Positions 30,859 to 41,193 are shown, numbered from the stretch's first letter. The stretch is 64,000 bases of DNA from Mycobacterium sp. HUMS_12744610 (GCF_041206865.1 NZ_JBGEDP010000001.1:3720001-3784000); one strand, 5' to 3'. The notes: generated by a model from the letters alone, not told the origin. Translations and numbers: made by a program.

Positions 30859-33675
30859 GTGACTAGCAAGGATCCTGTGAACTCGTTCGGAGCCCGAAAC
30901 GACCTGAAGGTCGGCGACAAGAGTTACCAGATCTATCGCCTGGACGCCGTCCCCAACACCGGGAAACTCCCGTACAGCCTCAAGGTGCTCGCCGAGAACC
31001 TGCTGCGCAACGAGGACGGCAGCAACATCACCAAGGACCACATCGAAGCCATTGCGAACTGGGACCCCGAGGCCGAGCCCAGCATCGAGATCCAGTACAC
31101 GCCCGCCCGCGTCATCATGCAGGACTTCACCGGCGTGCCCTGCATCGTCGACCTGGCCACCATGCGCGAGGCCATCGGCGATCTGGGCGGTAACCCGGAC
31201 AAGGTCAACCCGCTCGCACCCGCCGACCTGGTGATCGACCACTCGGTGATCGCCGACCTGTTCGGCACCCCCGACGCGTTCGAGCGCAACGTCGAGCTCG
31301 AGTACCAGCGCAACGGCGAGCGTTACCAGTTCCTGCGCTGGGGCCAGGGCGCGTTCCGGGACTTCAAGGTGGTCCCCCCGGGCACCGGCATCGTGCACCA
31401 GGTCAACATCGAATACCTGGCGCGTGTCGTCATGGAACGCGACGGGGTCGCCTACCCGGACACGTGCGTGGGCACCGACTCGCATACCACGATGGTCAAC
31501 GGCCTGGGTGTGCTGGGCTGGGGCGTGGGCGGCATCGAGGCCGAGGCGGCGATGCTGGGCCAGCCGGTGTCGATGCTGATCCCACGGGTGGTCGGCTTCA
31601 AGCTGACCGGCGAGATCCAACCGGGTGTCACGGCCACCGACGTGGTGCTGACCGTCACCCAGATGCTGCGCGAGCACGGTGTGGTCGGCAAGTTCGTCGA
31701 GTTCTACGGCGAGGGCGTCGCCGAGGTGCCGTTGGCCAACCGCGCCACGCTGGGCAACATGAGTCCCGAATTCGGTTCCACCGCAGCTATTTTCCCGGTC
31801 GACGAGGAGACCATCTCCTACCTGCGGTTCACCGGGCGCAGCGAGGAGCAAGTGGCGCTGGTCGAGGCCTACGCCAAGGAGCAGGGCATGTGGCACGACC
31901 CCGGGCACGAACCCACCTTCTCCGAATACCTCGAGCTCGACCTGGCCGACGTGGTGCCCTCGATCGCCGGACCCAAGCGTCCGCAGGACCGAATCCCGTT
32001 GTCGCAAGCCAAGGCAACGTTCCGCCGGCAACTCCCCGGCTATGTCGACGACAGTCAGGACACCGCGGAGTACTCGAAGCTGGACGAAGCCGTCGACGAG
32101 AGCTTCCCCGCCAGCGACCCGTCGTCGCTGTCCTCCAACGACCACGACGACGCTCCCGAGGTATCGGCCGCCCAACACGCCAACGGCCGTCCGAGCAACC
32201 CGGTGACCGTGAAATCCGAGGAGCTCGGCGAATTCGTGATCGACCACGGCGCGGTGGTGATCGCCGCGGTCACGTCCTGCACCAACACGTCCAACCCCGA
32301 GGTGATGCTGGGCGCGGCGCTGCTGGCGCGCAACGCCGTCGAGAAGGGCCTGGCGACCAAGCCGTGGGTGAAGACCTCGATGGCGCCCGGCTCGCAGGTG
32401 GTCCACGACTACTACGAGAAGGCCGGCCTGTGGCCGTACCTGGAAAAGCTCGGCTTCTACCTCGTGGGCTACGGGTGCACCACCTGCATCGGCAACTCCG
32501 GGCCGCTGCCCGAGGACGTCTCCAAGGCCGTCAACGACAACGACCTCGCGGTGACCGCGGTGCTGTCGGGCAACCGGAACTTCGAGGGCCGCATCAACCC
32601 CGACGTGAAGATGAACTATCTGGCGTCGCCGCCGCTGGTGGTCGCCTACGCGCTGGCCGGCACCATGGACTTCGACTTCGAGTCCGAGCCGCTGGGCAAA
32701 GACGAGAACGGCAAAGACGTCTTCCTCAAGGACATCTGGCCGTCGCAGAAGGACGTCTCCGACACCATCGCCTCGGCGATCAACTCCGAGATGTTCACCA
32801 AGAACTACGCCGACGTGTTCAAGGGCGACGCGCGCTGGCGCAACCTGCCGACCCCGAGCGGCAACACCTTCGAGTGGGACCAGGACTCGACGTACGTACG
32901 CAAGCCGCCGTATTTCGCCGGCATGCCGGCGGAACCCGAACCGGTCGACGACATCACCGGTGCGCGGGTGCTGGCGCTGCTCGGCGACTCGGTGACCACC
33001 GACCACATCTCCCCGGCCGGCGCGATCAAACCGGGCACCCCGGCGGCGCAGTACCTCGACGAGCACGGCGTGGACCGCAAGGACTACAACTCCTTCGGTT
33101 CCCGGCGCGGCAACCACGAGGTGATGATCCGCGGCACGTTCGCCAACATCCGGCTGCGCAACATGCTGCTCGACGATGTTTCCGGCGGCTACACCCGCGA
33201 CTTCACCCAGGAGGGCGGTCCGCAGGAGTTCATCTACGACGCGGCGCAAAACTATGCGGCACAGAACATTCCGCTGGTGGTGCTGGGCGGTAAAGAATAC
33301 GGGTCCGGCTCCTCGCGGGACTGGGCGGCCAAGGGCACGCTGCTGCTGGGCGTGCGGGCGGTGATCGCCGAGTCGTTCGAGCGCATCCACCGGTCCAACC
33401 TGATCGGCATGGGCGTCATCCCGCTGCAGTTCCCCGAGGGCAAGTCGGCCGGTTCGCTCGGGCTAGACGGCACCGAGGTTTTCGACATCACCGGGATCGG
33501 CGCGCTCAACGACGGCAACACGCCCAAGACGGTGCACGTCAAGGCCAGCAAGGACTCCGGTGACCCGGTCGAGTTCGACGCCGTGGTGCGCATCGACACC
33601 CCCGGGGAGGCGGACTACTACCGCAATGGCGGCATCCTGCAGTACGTGTTGCGCAACATGCTCAAGTCGGGCTAG
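30859..33675 (+). CDS. acn: Aconitate hydratase
   Basis: 938 residues from GTG at 30859 ([19 protein letters not shown]), following the remembered Acn start; the frame is open upstream but that part lacks family similarity. It is a 4Fe-4S dehydratase converting citrate and isocitrate in the TCA cycle. Cluster ligands Cys474 ([10 protein letters not shown]), Cys540 and Cys543 ([10 protein letters not shown]) are in place. Substrate-site stretches [21 protein letters not shown] and [10 protein letters not shown] are seen. The acidic insert near residues 400-445 is typical of mycobacterial aconitase. A TetR regulator follows on the same strand. Confidence 0.97.
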   Translation: MTSKDPVNSFGARNDLKVGDKSYQIYRLDAVPNTGKLPYSLKVLAENLLRNEDGSNITKDHIEAIANWDPEAEPSIEIQYTPARVIMQDFTGVPCIVDLATMREAIGDLGGNPDKVNPLAPADLVIDHSVIADLFGTPDAFERNVELEYQRNGERYQFLRWGQGAFRDFKVVPPGTGIVHQVNIEYLARVVMERDGVAYPDTCVGTDSHTTMVNGLGVLGWGVGGIEAEAAMLGQPVSMLIPRVVGFKLTGEIQPGVTATDVVLTVTQMLREHGVVGKFVEFYGEGVAEVPLANRATLGNMSPEFGSTAAIFPVDEETISYLRFTGRSEEQVALVEAYAKEQGMWHDPGHEPTFSEYLELDLADVVPSIAGPKRPQDRIPLSQAKATFRRQLPGYVDDSQDTAEYSKLDEAVDESFPASDPSSLSSNDHDDAPEVSAAQHANGRPSNPVTVKSEELGEFVIDHGAVVIAAVTSCTNTSNPEVMLGAALLARNAVEKGLATKPWVKTSMAPGSQVVHDYYEKAGLWPYLEKLGFYLVGYGCTTCIGNSGPLPEDVSKAVNDNDLAVTAVLSGNRNFEGRINPDVKMNYLASPPLVVAYALAGTMDFDFESEPLGKDENGKDVFLKDIWPSQKDVSDTIASAINSEMFTKNYADVFKGDARWRNLPTPSGNTFEWDQDSTYVRKPPYFAGMPAEPEPVDDITGARVLALLGDSVTTDHISPAGAIKPGTPAAQYLDEHGVDRKDYNSFGSRRGNHEVMIRGTFANIRLRNMLLDDVSGGYTRDFTQEGGPQEFIYDAAQNYAAQNIPLVVLGGKEYGSGSSRDWAAKGTLLLGVRAVIAESFERIHRSNLIGMGVIPLQFPEGKSAGSLGLDGTEVFDITGIGALNDGNTPKTVHVKASKDSGDPVEFDAVVRIDTPGEADYYRNGGILQYVLRNMLKSG

Positions 33676-33741
33676 TGACGATCGCGAGCGCGGCGCGGCC
33701 CGGCGCAGCGGGCCGCCGCCCGCAGAGCTAGCCGACCACCT

Positions 33742-34323
33742 GTGCCGAAGGTCAGCCAGGACCATCTGGCGGCTCGCCGCCGCCAGATCCTGGACGGCGC
33801 CCGTCATTGCTTCGCCGAGTACGGCTACGACAAGGCCACCGTCCGCCGGCTCGAACAGGCGATCGGGATGTCGCGCGGCGCGATCTTCCACCATTTCCGC
33901 GACAAGGACGCACTGTTCTTCGCCCTGGCGCACGAGGACGCCGAACGGATGGCCGACGTGGCGTCCCGCGAGGGCCTCATCCAGGTGATGCGCGACATGC
34001 TCGCTGCGCCCGAGCAGTTCGACTGGCTGGCCACCCGCCTGGAGATCGCGCGCAAGCTGCGCAACGACCCCGCCTTCAGTCGCGGGTGGGCGGAACGGTC
34101 CGCGGAACTGGCGGCGGCAACGACCGAACGGCTGCGCCGGCAGAAGGAGGCGCAGCGGGTGCGCGACGACGTCCCCGCCGACGTGTTGCAGTGCTATCTG
34201 GAACTGGTCCTGGACGGCCTGGTGGCGCGGCTGGCATCGGGGGAGGATCCGCGGCGGCTGGCCGCGGTGCTGGACCTGGTGGAGAAGTCGGTGCGGCGCA
34301 ACGACTCCCGGTCACCGGCGTAA
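33742..34323 (+). CDS. AcnR-like TetR-family regulator
   Basis: 193 residues from GTG at 33742. HTH at about 8-55 (AARRRQILDGARHCFAEYGYDKATVRRLEQAIGMSRGAIFHHFRDKDALFFALAHEDAERMA, two halves). Located 66 bases after acn on the same strand, as Rv1474c in M. tuberculosis and as AcnR in Corynebacterium glutamicum, where AcnR represses acn. The C-terminal domain contains the citrate-sensor-like region EIARKLRNDPAFSRGW. Negative control of acn is inferred from this arrangement. Confidence 0.9.
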   Translation: MPKVSQDHLAARRRQILDGARHCFAEYGYDKATVRRLEQAIGMSRGAIFHHFRDKDALFFALAHEDAERMADVASREGLIQVMRDMLAAPEQFDWLATRLEIARKLRNDPAFSRGWAERSAELAAATTERLRRQKEAQRVRDDVPADVLQCYLELVLDGLVARLASGEDPRRLAAVLDLVEKSVRRNDSRSPA

Positions 34324-34332
34324 CCGGTCAGG

Positions 34333-34542
34333 CTAGGTTCGCGAGGACCTCGCCGTGCGGTTGGGCCCGCCGCGGCCGCGCATCGTGTTGCCCGACTCGC
34401 GCAGCATGCTGTGCACCGATCCGTACGATCTGCCGACGGTGGCCGCCAGGTTGCGAATACTGGCCCCCTGCTCGTAGGCGCTGCGCAACTCACCCAGCAA
34501 TTGCTCGCGCGTCGTGTTCGACTTCTGCACCGGCTTTCCCAC
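34333..34542 (-). CDS. Small helix-turn-helix protein (Rv1473A-like)
   Basis: 69 residues from GTG at 34542 (VGKPVQKSNTTREQLL), chosen because GGAGGATACCC stands directly upstream. A longer frame from 34575 would add 11 residues and lacks a ribosome site. Helical segment GELRSAYEQGASIRNLAATVGRSYGSVHSMLRESG is a compact HTH; the C-terminus is basic (RGRGGPNRTARSSRT). Probably a small DNA-binding protein. It is convergent with the AcnR-like gene, and 106 bases upstream of it in its own reading direction lies the ABC-F gene end. Confidence 0.8.
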   Translation of the reverse strand: MGKPVQKSNTTREQLLGELRSAYEQGASIRNLAATVGRSYGSVHSMLRESGNTMRGRGGPNRTARSSRT

Positions 34543-34648
34543 GGGTATCCTCCCCAACGCTCGCTCACGATCCAAGCACCCAGAGTAAGAACCCGGTGTC
34601 CGGCGTGGGCTGGATTGACCGAAAATCGCCTGCGGCGGCGCGGCCGAA

Positions 34649-36286
34649 CTAGGCCAGCTCGATCAGATCGCGGTATTCGTCGGACCAGTAGTCCTCGGTG
34701 CCGTCGGGCAGCAGCAGCACCCGCTGCGGGTCGAGCGCCTCGGCGGCACCGGGGTCGTGCGTCACCAGCACCACGGCACCGGCGTAGCTGCGCAGCGCGT
34801 CGAGAACCTGCTCGCGGGACGCGGGATCGAGGTTGTTGGTCGGTTCGTCCAGCAGCAACACGTTGGCCGTCGACGCCACCAGACCGGCCAGCGCCAGCCG
34901 GGTCTTCTCACCGCCGGACAGCGTGCCCGCCGGCTGGTCGAGCTGCGGGCCGCTGAACATGAACGCCCCGAGCAGCCCGCGCAGGTCCTGCTCGCCGGAT
35001 TCGGGTGCGGCGTGCCGGATGTTCTCCCACACGGTCGCGTCGTCGTCGAGCGTGTCGTGCTCCTGCGCGAAATAGCCGATCCGCAAACCGTGTCCGGGCT
35101 CGAGGCCGCCGGTGTCGGGGCTTTCCACACCCGCCAGCAGGCGCAGCAGCGTGGTCTTCCCGGCGCCGTTGAGCCCCAACACCACCACCCGCGAGCCGCG
35201 GTCGATGGCCAGGTCCAGGCCGGTGAACACCTCGAGCGAGCCGTAGGTCTTGCTCAACTCCTTGACCACCAGCGGCGTCCGCCCGCACGGAGCCGGCGTC
35301 GGGAACTTGATGCGGGCCACCTTGTCGGCCACCCGTTCGTCGTCGAGGGCGGCCATCATCCGGTCGGCGCGCCGCAACATGTTCTGCGCCGCAGCGGCTT
35401 TGGTCGCCTTGGCGCCCAACTTGGCCGCCTGCTCGCGCAGCGCAGTGGACTTGCGCTCGGCGTTGGCGCGTTCCCGGCGACGACGCTGCTCGTCGGTGGC
35501 ACGGGCGTCGAGGTATTTCTTCCAGCCCATGTTGTAGATGTCGACCTCGCCGCGCACCGCGTCCAGGAACCACACCCGGTTGACGACGTCGGCGAGCAAT
35601 TCGACGTTGTGGCTGATGACCACCAGCCCGCCGGTGTGCGCCCGCAGGAAATCGCGCAGCCACCCGAGCGAATCCGCATCCAGGTGGTTGGTCGGCTCGT
35701 CGAGCAGCAACGTGGTGTCCGAACCCGAGGCTCCCGCTCCGCCTTCGGAGGCCGCGAACAGGATGCGCGCCAGTTCCACCCGGCGGCGCTGCCCGCCTGA
35801 CAAAGTGCGCAGTTTCTGCGTCAGCACCCGGTCGGGCAACCCGAGGCTCGCGCAGATGCGGCCGGCCTCGCTTTCGGCGCCGTAGCCGCCCAGCGCGACG
35901 AACCGCTCCTCCAACTGCCCGTAGCGGCGGATCGCGCGGTCGCGCGCCTCGTCGTCGGCGACCTCGGCCATCAGCACCTGCTGCTTCTCGAGATCGCTGA
36001 CCAGCACGTCGAGGCCGCGGGCCGACAGCACCCGGTCGCGCGCCAGCACCTCCAGATCCCCCTGTTTGGGATCCTGTGGCAGGTAACCGATTTCGCCGGT
36101 GCAGATGACCGAACCGGCGTACGGCTGACCCTCCCCCGCCAGGATCCGCAGGGTGGTGGTCTTGCCCGCGCCGTTGCGCCCGACGAGCCCGATGCGGTCG
36201 CCGGGCTGCACGCGCAGGTCCGGGCCGTCGGGTGAGAGCAGGATGCGCGCGCCGGCGCGAACCTCGAGGTTCGTGGCCGTGATCAC
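34649..36286 (-). CDS. ABC-F family ATPase (Rv1473-like)
   Basis: 545 residues with two ABC cassettes and no TM helices. Walker A GRNGAGKTTT (about 37-46) and GLNGAGKTT, signatures LSGGQRRRVELA and LSGGEKTRLALAG, Walker B LLLDEPTNHLD and LLLDEPTNNLD. The charged linker between cassettes (about 255-330, WKKYLDARATDEQRRRRERANAERKS) is the ABC-F P-site tRNA interaction motif. Such proteins act on the ribosome and some give antibiotic protection; Rv1473 has been linked to macrolide tolerance. Not a transporter. Followed on its 5' side by echA12. Confidence 0.92.
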   Translation of the reverse strand: MITATNLEVRAGARILLSPDGPDLRVQPGDRIGLVGRNGAGKTTTLRILAGEGQPYAGSVICTGEIGYLPQDPKQGDLEVLARDRVLSARGLDVLVSDLEKQQVLMAEVADDEARDRAIRRYGQLEERFVALGGYGAESEAGRICASLGLPDRVLTQKLRTLSGGQRRRVELARILFAASEGGAGASGSDTTLLLDEPTNHLDADSLGWLRDFLRAHTGGLVVISHNVELLADVVNRVWFLDAVRGEVDIYNMGWKKYLDARATDEQRRRRERANAERKSTALREQAAKLGAKATKAAAAQNMLRRADRMMAALDDERVADKVARIKFPTPAPCGRTPLVVKELSKTYGSLEVFTGLDLAIDRGSRVVVLGLNGAGKTTLLRLLAGVESPDTGGLEPGHGLRIGYFAQEHDTLDDDATVWENIRHAAPESGEQDLRGLLGAFMFSGPQLDQPAGTLSGGEKTRLALAGLVASTANVLLLDEPTNNLDPASREQVLDALRSYAGAVVLVTHDPGAAEALDPQRVLLLPDGTEDYWSDEYRDLIELA

Positions 36287-36301
36287 GATCGCGCCCCTTG
36301 C

Positions 36302-37111
36302 CTATTTGTCGTCGGTGAAAACCGCCGGCCGGCGCTCTTTGCGCGCGGCGACCGCTTCTTCGAAGTTCGCGGTGAGCAGGCGGACGAACAGCTGTCCGAG
36401 GCCCTCAGCCTGCATATGCCCCTCCAGGCTACCGGCATCGAGCCCGCTCCACAGTGTGCGCTTGGTCAACTCCGTCCCCGGCCGGGAAAACGCCGCGATC
36501 CGCCCGGCGATGGCATAGCAGGTGTCCAACAGCTGATCCTGGGGCACCTGGCAGGACACCAGGCCGATCCGCTCGGCCTCCTCGGCGGTCACGTCGCGGC
36601 CGGTCAGCATGATCTCGAAGGCACGCGAGGATCCGATCGCCCTGGGCAGCAGGTAACTCAGGCCCAGTTCGCTGGCGGTCAGGCCGTTGTTGATGCCCGC
36701 GGCGCGGAAGTAGGCACCGGTCGCGGCGACGCGGATGTCGGCAGCCAGCGCCAGGCACAGGCCACCGCCGATGGCCGGGCCGTTGACCGCGGCGATTACC
36801 GGTTGGTGCAACCGGCGCAGGGCCAGGATGACCTCGTCCAGAACCTCCATCGAGCGCAACGCGTAGGTGGGACGGGTCAACCCGTCCACGTGGGGCACCG
36901 CGCCCGCGGACTTGTGGTCGGCGCCCGAGGAGAATCCCCGGCCCGCCCCGGTCAACACCACCACCCGCACCGAATTGTCGTGCCTGACCCGCTCGAGAGC
37001 CTCCCTGAGCGGCACCATGACGTCGAACGCCATGGAGTTCATCCGCTCGGGGCGGTTGAGGGTTACCAGCGCGACGCCCGGTCGCGGATGCTCTACCAGA
37101 ACCAAACTCAC
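36302..37111 (-). CDS. echA12: Enoyl-CoA hydratase/isomerase family protein
   Basis: 269 residues from GTG at 37111. Crotonase fold: first oxyanion region VVVLTGAGRGFSSGADHKSAG (about 48-68) and second AVNGPAIGGGLCLALAADIRVA (about 108-129). Position 68 before the ABC-F gene and after trxA matches EchA12 (Rv1472). Where classical hydratases have catalytic Glu after GGG, this protein shows Leu-Cys, so hydratase activity is uncertain. Substrate unknown, presumably acyl-CoA. Confidence 0.88.
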   Translation of the reverse strand: MSLVLVEHPRPGVALVTLNRPERMNSMAFDVMVPLREALERVRHDNSVRVVVLTGAGRGFSSGADHKSAGAVPHVDGLTRPTYALRSMEVLDEVILALRRLHQPVIAAVNGPAIGGGLCLALAADIRVAATGAYFRAAGINNGLTASELGLSYLLPRAIGSSRAFEIMLTGRDVTAEEAERIGLVSCQVPQDQLLDTCYAIAGRIAAFSRPGTELTKRTLWSGLDAGSLEGHMQAEGLGQLFVRLLTANFEEAVAARKERRPAVFTDDK

Positions 37112-37166
37112 CCGTGAACGGTAGCGCGGACCCCCGCGCCGGGCCGCGACGCAGCGCGGCGGGGGC

Positions 37167-37526
37167 TCAGGTCTGGTCCGCCTGATCCGCCTGAGCGGCC
37201 TCGACGTCGAACGCCTTGACCTGCCGCACCAGGTCCTCCAGCGCCGCCGGCGGCAGGGCTCCGGGCTGATTGAACAGCAGCATGCCCTTCTTGAACGCCA
37301 TCAGGGTGGGGATGGAGCGGATCTGGGCGGCCGCAGCCAGCTCCTGCTGGGCCTCGGTGTCGACCTTGGCGTGGACGATGTCGGGGTGCTTCTCCGACGA
37401 TGCCTCGAACGTCGGCCCGAACTGACGGCACGGTCCGCACCACGAGGCCCAGAAGTCGACGAGCACGATGTCGTTGCCCTCAATCGTTTCGTTGAATTTC
37501 TCAGCAGTGAGTTCCAAAGTTGTCAC
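37167..37526 (-). CDS. trxA: Thioredoxin
   Basis: 119 residues from GTG at 37526. Thioredoxin fold with active site WCGPC (Cys30, Cys33), cis-Pro in SIPTLMAFKKG and a short acidic C-terminal tail (DVEAAQADQADQT). Disulfide reductase in the cytosol. Corresponds to Rv1470 next to echA12. In M. tuberculosis trxB1 (Rv1471) lies between these genes; here the gap to echA12 is 55 bases with no such gene, so symbol choice follows similarity to the Rv1470 type only. Confidence 0.88.
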   Translation of the reverse strand: MTTLELTAEKFNETIEGNDIVLVDFWASWCGPCRQFGPTFEASSEKHPDIVHAKVDTEAQQELAAAAQIRSIPTLMAFKKGMLLFNQPGALPPAALEDLVRQVKAFDVEAAQADQADQT

Positions 37527-37655
37527 ACCGAACCCAACGCGGCCGGGGGGGCGTTGTGTTCCCGCGACGGGCCGGGCGGCGCCCCGGTTACGGTTGCGTA
37601 CCTATTCCGGCTCGGAGGACACTGTGGCTGATGCCCGCCGGTGAAGGGAACCACC

Positions 37656-39482
37656 TTGGGCCACTACATCGCGAACGTGCGTGATCTCGAGTTCAACCTG
37701 TTCGAGGTGCTCGAGTTGGGCGCTGTCCTCGGCGCCGGGAAATACGGCGACCTCGACGAGGAGACCGTCCGGACCATCCTGGCCGAAGCCGCCCGCCTGG
37801 CCGAGGGCCCGCTCGCCGAATCGTTCGCCGTCGCCGACCGCCACCCGCCGGTGTTCGACCCTCAGCAGCACACCATCAGCGTGCCCGCCGAGTTGGCCGA
37901 GACGGTCGAGGCGATCCGAGCGGCCGGGTGGTGGCGACTGGGCCTGGCCGAAGAGATCGGCGGCGTGCCCGCCCCGCCGCCGCTGACGTGGGCGGTCAAC
38001 GAGATGATCATCTGCGGCCATCCCGCCGCCACCTTCTTCTGCCTCGGTTCGTTGATGGCCCAGGCGCTGTACGAGGTGGGCACCGACGAGCAGCGGCGGT
38101 GGGCGGCCGAGGGGCTGGAGCGCGGCTGGCAGGGCACCATGGCGCTCACCGAGCCCGACGCGGGCTCGGACGTCGGCGCGGGCCGCACCAAGGCCGTCGA
38201 GCAGCCCGACGGCACCTGGCACATCGAGGGCGTCAAGCGGTTCATCTCCGGCGGGGATGTCGGGGACACCGCCGAGAACATCTTCCACCTCGTGTTGGCC
38301 CGGCCGGAGGGCGCCGGCCCGGGCACCAAGGGGCTGAGCCTGTTCTACGTGCCCAAGTTCCTGTTCGACCCGGACACATTCGAGCTCGGTCCCCGCAACG
38401 GGGTCTATGCCACAGGGCTCGAACACAAGATGGGCATCAAGGCGTCCCCGACTTGTGAGATGACGTTCGGCGCCACGGACGTCCCAGCCGTGGGCTATCT
38501 GGTGGGCGGCGTGCACAACGGGATCGCACAGATGTTCACCGTGATCGAGCAGGCGCGCATGACCATCGGCGTCAAGGCCGCCGGCACCCTGTCCACCGGC
38601 TACCTCAACGCGCTGGCCTTCGCCAGGGAACGGGTGCAGGGCGGCGATCTCACCCAGATGGCCGACAAGACCGCGCCGCGGGTGACGATCATCCACCACC
38701 CCGACGTGCGGCGGAGCCTGATGACCCAGAAGGCCTACGCCGAAGGCCTGCGCGCGCTGTACATGTATGCCGCCACACACCAAGAAGACAGCGTGGCGCA
38801 ACATGTTTCGGGCGCTGATCACCAGATGGCGCACCGCGTGGACGATCTGCTGCTACCGGTGGTCAAAGGGGTGAGCTCCGAACGCGCCTACGAGGTGCTC
38901 ACCGAGTCGCTGCAGACGCTGGGCGGTTCCGGCTACCTGCAGGACTATCCCCTCGAGCAGTACGTGCGCGACTCCAAGATCGACTCGCTCTACGAGGGCA
39001 CCACGGCCATCCAGGCGCTCGACTTCTTCTTCCGCAAGATCGTCCGCGACCGGGGTGAGGCGCTGCGCTTCGTCACCGCCCGGATCGCCGCGACCATCGA
39101 CACCTGCGACGAGGCGCTCAAACCGGACGCGCGGCTGCTGCAGACCGCGCTGGAAGATGTCACGGCGATGACCGGGGCGCTGACCGGGTACCTGACGGCG
39201 GCCGCCGAGCATCCCCCCGAGATCTACAAGGTGGGACTCGCCTCGGTGCGCTACCTGCTGGCGGTGGGCGACCTGCTGATCGGCTGGCGCCTGCTGGTCC
39301 AGGCCGGGGCGGCGCGCGCCGCGCTCGACCGGGCCGCCGCTACTGACGCGGCGTTCTACCGCGGCAAGATTGCCACCGCCGGCTTCTTCGCCCGGAACAT
39401 CCTGCCCAGGCTGAGCTCCCTGCGCAGCGTCGTCGACTCCCTCGACGGCGACCTCATGCGGGTTGCCGAAGACGCCTTCTGA
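37656..39482 (+). CDS. fadE15: Acyl-CoA dehydrogenase (FadE15-like)
   Basis: 608 residues from TTG at 37656 ([18 protein letters not shown]), preferred because AAGGGA stands 6 bases before it and the family begins [15 protein letters not shown] at 37641 is the alternative. FAD-dependent acyl-CoA dehydrogenase of the large, ETF-linked type. Visible are [19 protein letters not shown] (FAD/substrate site), [21 protein letters not shown], and the C-terminal catalytic region with Glu in [17 protein letters not shown]. Beta-oxidation of long acyl-CoA is likely. The ctpD gene expected upstream in M. tuberculosis order is absent. Confidence 0.92.
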   Translation: MGHYIANVRDLEFNLFEVLELGAVLGAGKYGDLDEETVRTILAEAARLAEGPLAESFAVADRHPPVFDPQQHTISVPAELAETVEAIRAAGWWRLGLAEEIGGVPAPPPLTWAVNEMIICGHPAATFFCLGSLMAQALYEVGTDEQRRWAAEGLERGWQGTMALTEPDAGSDVGAGRTKAVEQPDGTWHIEGVKRFISGGDVGDTAENIFHLVLARPEGAGPGTKGLSLFYVPKFLFDPDTFELGPRNGVYATGLEHKMGIKASPTCEMTFGATDVPAVGYLVGGVHNGIAQMFTVIEQARMTIGVKAAGTLSTGYLNALAFARERVQGGDLTQMADKTAPRVTIIHHPDVRRSLMTQKAYAEGLRALYMYAATHQEDSVAQHVSGADHQMAHRVDDLLLPVVKGVSSERAYEVLTESLQTLGGSGYLQDYPLEQYVRDSKIDSLYEGTTAIQALDFFFRKIVRDRGEALRFVTARIAATIDTCDEALKPDARLLQTALEDVTAMTGALTGYLTAAAEHPPEIYKVGLASVRYLLAVGDLLIGWRLLVQAGAARAALDRAAATDAAFYRGKIATAGFFARNILPRLSSLRSVVDSLDGDLMRVAEDAF

Positions 39483-39559
39483 TTTTGTTACACACAGGTT
39501 ACTTTCAGCTTCAACGGGTAAACCCCTTGCGTTGGTGCCAAACCAGGATTGGAGAAACG

Positions 39560-40363
39560 TTGATATCTGTCAGCCCACAGTCCCCTCGACTCACCCGGTT
39601 CGCTGTTTTCGCTGTCACCGGAGCCACCGCGCTCTCCATCGCGGCCTGCACCTCGTCGAACAAGTCCAGCTCGACGTCGACGTCGACGTCGACCTCCACG
39701 TCCATGTCCACCTCCACCGAGACCTCCACCAGCGGTGTGCCCCCGGCCGAGGGTCAGGCCAAGGTCAGCGGGCTGGTCGCGTCGGTCGCGGGCAACGCGG
39801 TCCAGGTCACCCAGAAGGACGACTCCAACGCCACCGTCGACTACACGCCGACCACCAAGATCACCGAAATCACCCCCGCGGCGCTCACCGACGTCACCAC
39901 GGGCAGCTGCGTGATCGTGCGGCCCACCAAGGCCGAAGCCGAGGCCGGACAGCCGGTCACCGCGGCGTCGGTGCGTGTCAAGCCCGCCGTCAACGGCAAG
40001 TGCCCGCAGGGGCCGAAGTCCCCGGCCGCCTCCAGCAGCCCGGCGCCGTCGGGCTCGGCCACGCCGGCGCCCGCCAAGCCGATACCGGTCCGGGGCACGG
40101 TCGCGTCGGTGGCCAACAACACGATCAACGTCACGACCAACGACGCCGCCGGCAATCCCGTGCAGACGGCTGTGACGGTCGACGGCAAGACCAAGTACTC
40201 CAAGCAGGTGGAAGCCACCAGCGACGCGATCACGCAGGGCAAGTGCATCAAGGCGCGCGGCACCAAGGACAGCACCGGCACGCTGCAGGCGACCAGCATC
40301 AAGCTGCGCGAGGCCGTCGACGGCAAGTGTGGCAAGGCGGCGCAACCCGCCCAGGGCGGCTGA
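39560..40363 (+). CDS. DUF5666-like lipoprotein with Thr/Ser linker
   Basis: 267 residues from TTG at 39560, preceded by GGAGAAACG. Lipoprotein signal peptide with lipobox SIAAC near residue 34, then a low-complexity linker of Ser/Thr repeats encoded by a TCGACG microsatellite (39671-39693). Two similar beta-rich units follow (GLVASVAGNAVQVTQKDDSNATVDYT and GTVASVANNTINVTTNDAAGN), each ending with a Cys in GSCVIV or GKCIKA, typical of DUF5666/OB-like folds. It should be anchored to the outer face of the membrane. Function unknown. The next gene is a shorter paralogue. Confidence 0.82.
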   Translation: MISVSPQSPRLTRFAVFAVTGATALSIAACTSSNKSSSTSTSTSTSTSMSTSTETSTSGVPPAEGQAKVSGLVASVAGNAVQVTQKDDSNATVDYTPTTKITEITPAALTDVTTGSCVIVRPTKAEAEAGQPVTAASVRVKPAVNGKCPQGPKSPAASSSPAPSGSATPAPAKPIPVRGTVASVANNTINVTTNDAAGNPVQTAVTVDGKTKYSKQVEATSDAITQGKCIKARGTKDSTGTLQATSIKLREAVDGKCGKAAQPAQGG

Positions 40364-40401
40364 CGGCGACCCGCTCGCCTCAGCCGCCTGAGGTTCGTAT
40401 C

Positions 40402-40439
40402 GCCCGGTGCGGGCGCGGTGTGACGCGCCCGCACCGGGC
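40402..40439 (+). terminator. Perfect 16-bp hairpin between the two lipoprotein genes
   Basis: GCCCGGTGCGGGCGCG, loop GTGTGA, CGCGCCCGCACCGGGC. The stem is 16 bp with no mismatch and is followed by no T-run, the I-shaped type common in mycobacteria. It lies 39 bases after the first lipoprotein stop and 26 before the next start. Confidence 0.75.
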
Positions 40440-40464
40440 ATCGACGTGCGATCGGAGAAAGTCG

Positions 40465-41193
40465 GTGCCTGCCATCCCGGTGAAACCTCGGGTGCTCCAA
40501 CCCGCGATCGTCGCCGTCATCGTCGCGCTGACCGTCGCCGCGTGCGGCGCCACGCACACCACGAACAGCGACGCCGGGAAGCGCAGCGTGACGGCGACTG
40601 CCCCACCGCGCTCCGCACCGAGCGCGGCGCCGCCGGCACCCCCGGAGGGCAGGGACTACGTCGAGGGCCTCGTCGAGTCGGTGTCGGGCAACGCGATAGC
40701 GCTTCGGACCCGGACCGGGAGCGCGACGGTCGACTTCGCGCCGTCGACGCGCGTCGTCGAGGTCACCCCCGCCCGGCTGAGCGACGTGACCCCCGGCAGT
40801 TGCGTCAACGTCCGCGCCACCCCGCAAAGCGCCCCGTCGGGCGGCGGCGTCACCGCCGACTCAGTGACGATCGCCCCGGCGGTCGACGACACCTGCCCGC
40901 CGCCCGCAGGCCTCTATGGCAGGGTGGCCGCGGTCTCGGGCAACACGATCTCGGTCGACGGCGGCCCCGGCGGGAAGCCGCCCACCACGGTGACCGTCCT
41001 GAACACCACCACTTACCGCAAGCAGACCCAGGCCGGCGCCCAGGCGATCGTCAAAGGCCGGTGCCTGGGAGCCCAGGGAACCGGCGGCGACGGGGTACTG
41101 CAGGCGACGACCATCAGCCTGGAGGCGTGCCCACCGATGGGCGGCCACCATCATCACCATCTGCACCTCCCGCACTTCCCCTTCCACCTGTAG
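40465..41193 (+). CDS. DUF5666-like lipoprotein with His-rich C-terminus
   Basis: 242 residues from GTG at 40465, preceded by GGAGAAAGTCG. Lipobox TVAAC near residue 30, Pro/Ala linker, then two DUF5666-type units (GLVESVSGNAIALRTRTGSATVDF and GRVAAVSGNTISVDGGPGGKPPTTVTV) sharing the Cys positions GSCVNV and GRCLGA with the upstream paralogue. The last 17 residues are GGHHHHHLHLPHFPFHL, nine histidines in all, a plausible metal-binding tail. Tandem duplicate of the previous gene but without its repeat linker. Function unknown. Confidence 0.82.
   Translation: MPAIPVKPRVLQPAIVAVIVALTVAACGATHTTNSDAGKRSVTATAPPRSAPSAAPPAPPEGRDYVEGLVESVSGNAIALRTRTGSATVDFAPSTRVVEVTPARLSDVTPGSCVNVRATPQSAPSGGGVTADSVTIAPAVDDTCPPPAGLYGRVAAVSGNTISVDGGPGGKPPTTVTVLNTTTYRKQTQAGAQAIVKGRCLGAQGTGGDGVLQATTISLEACPPMGGHHHHHLHLPHFPFHL

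Noticed and set aside
30730..33390. Very long open frame opposite acn (about 886 codons, minus strand)
   Set aside because: Low-complexity His/Arg/Val/Gly-rich translation, with codon bias explained by the GC-rich aconitase gene on the other strand.
37527..37655. Remnant of ctpD between trxA and fadE15
   Set aside because: 129 bases with no recognisable P-type ATPase motif.
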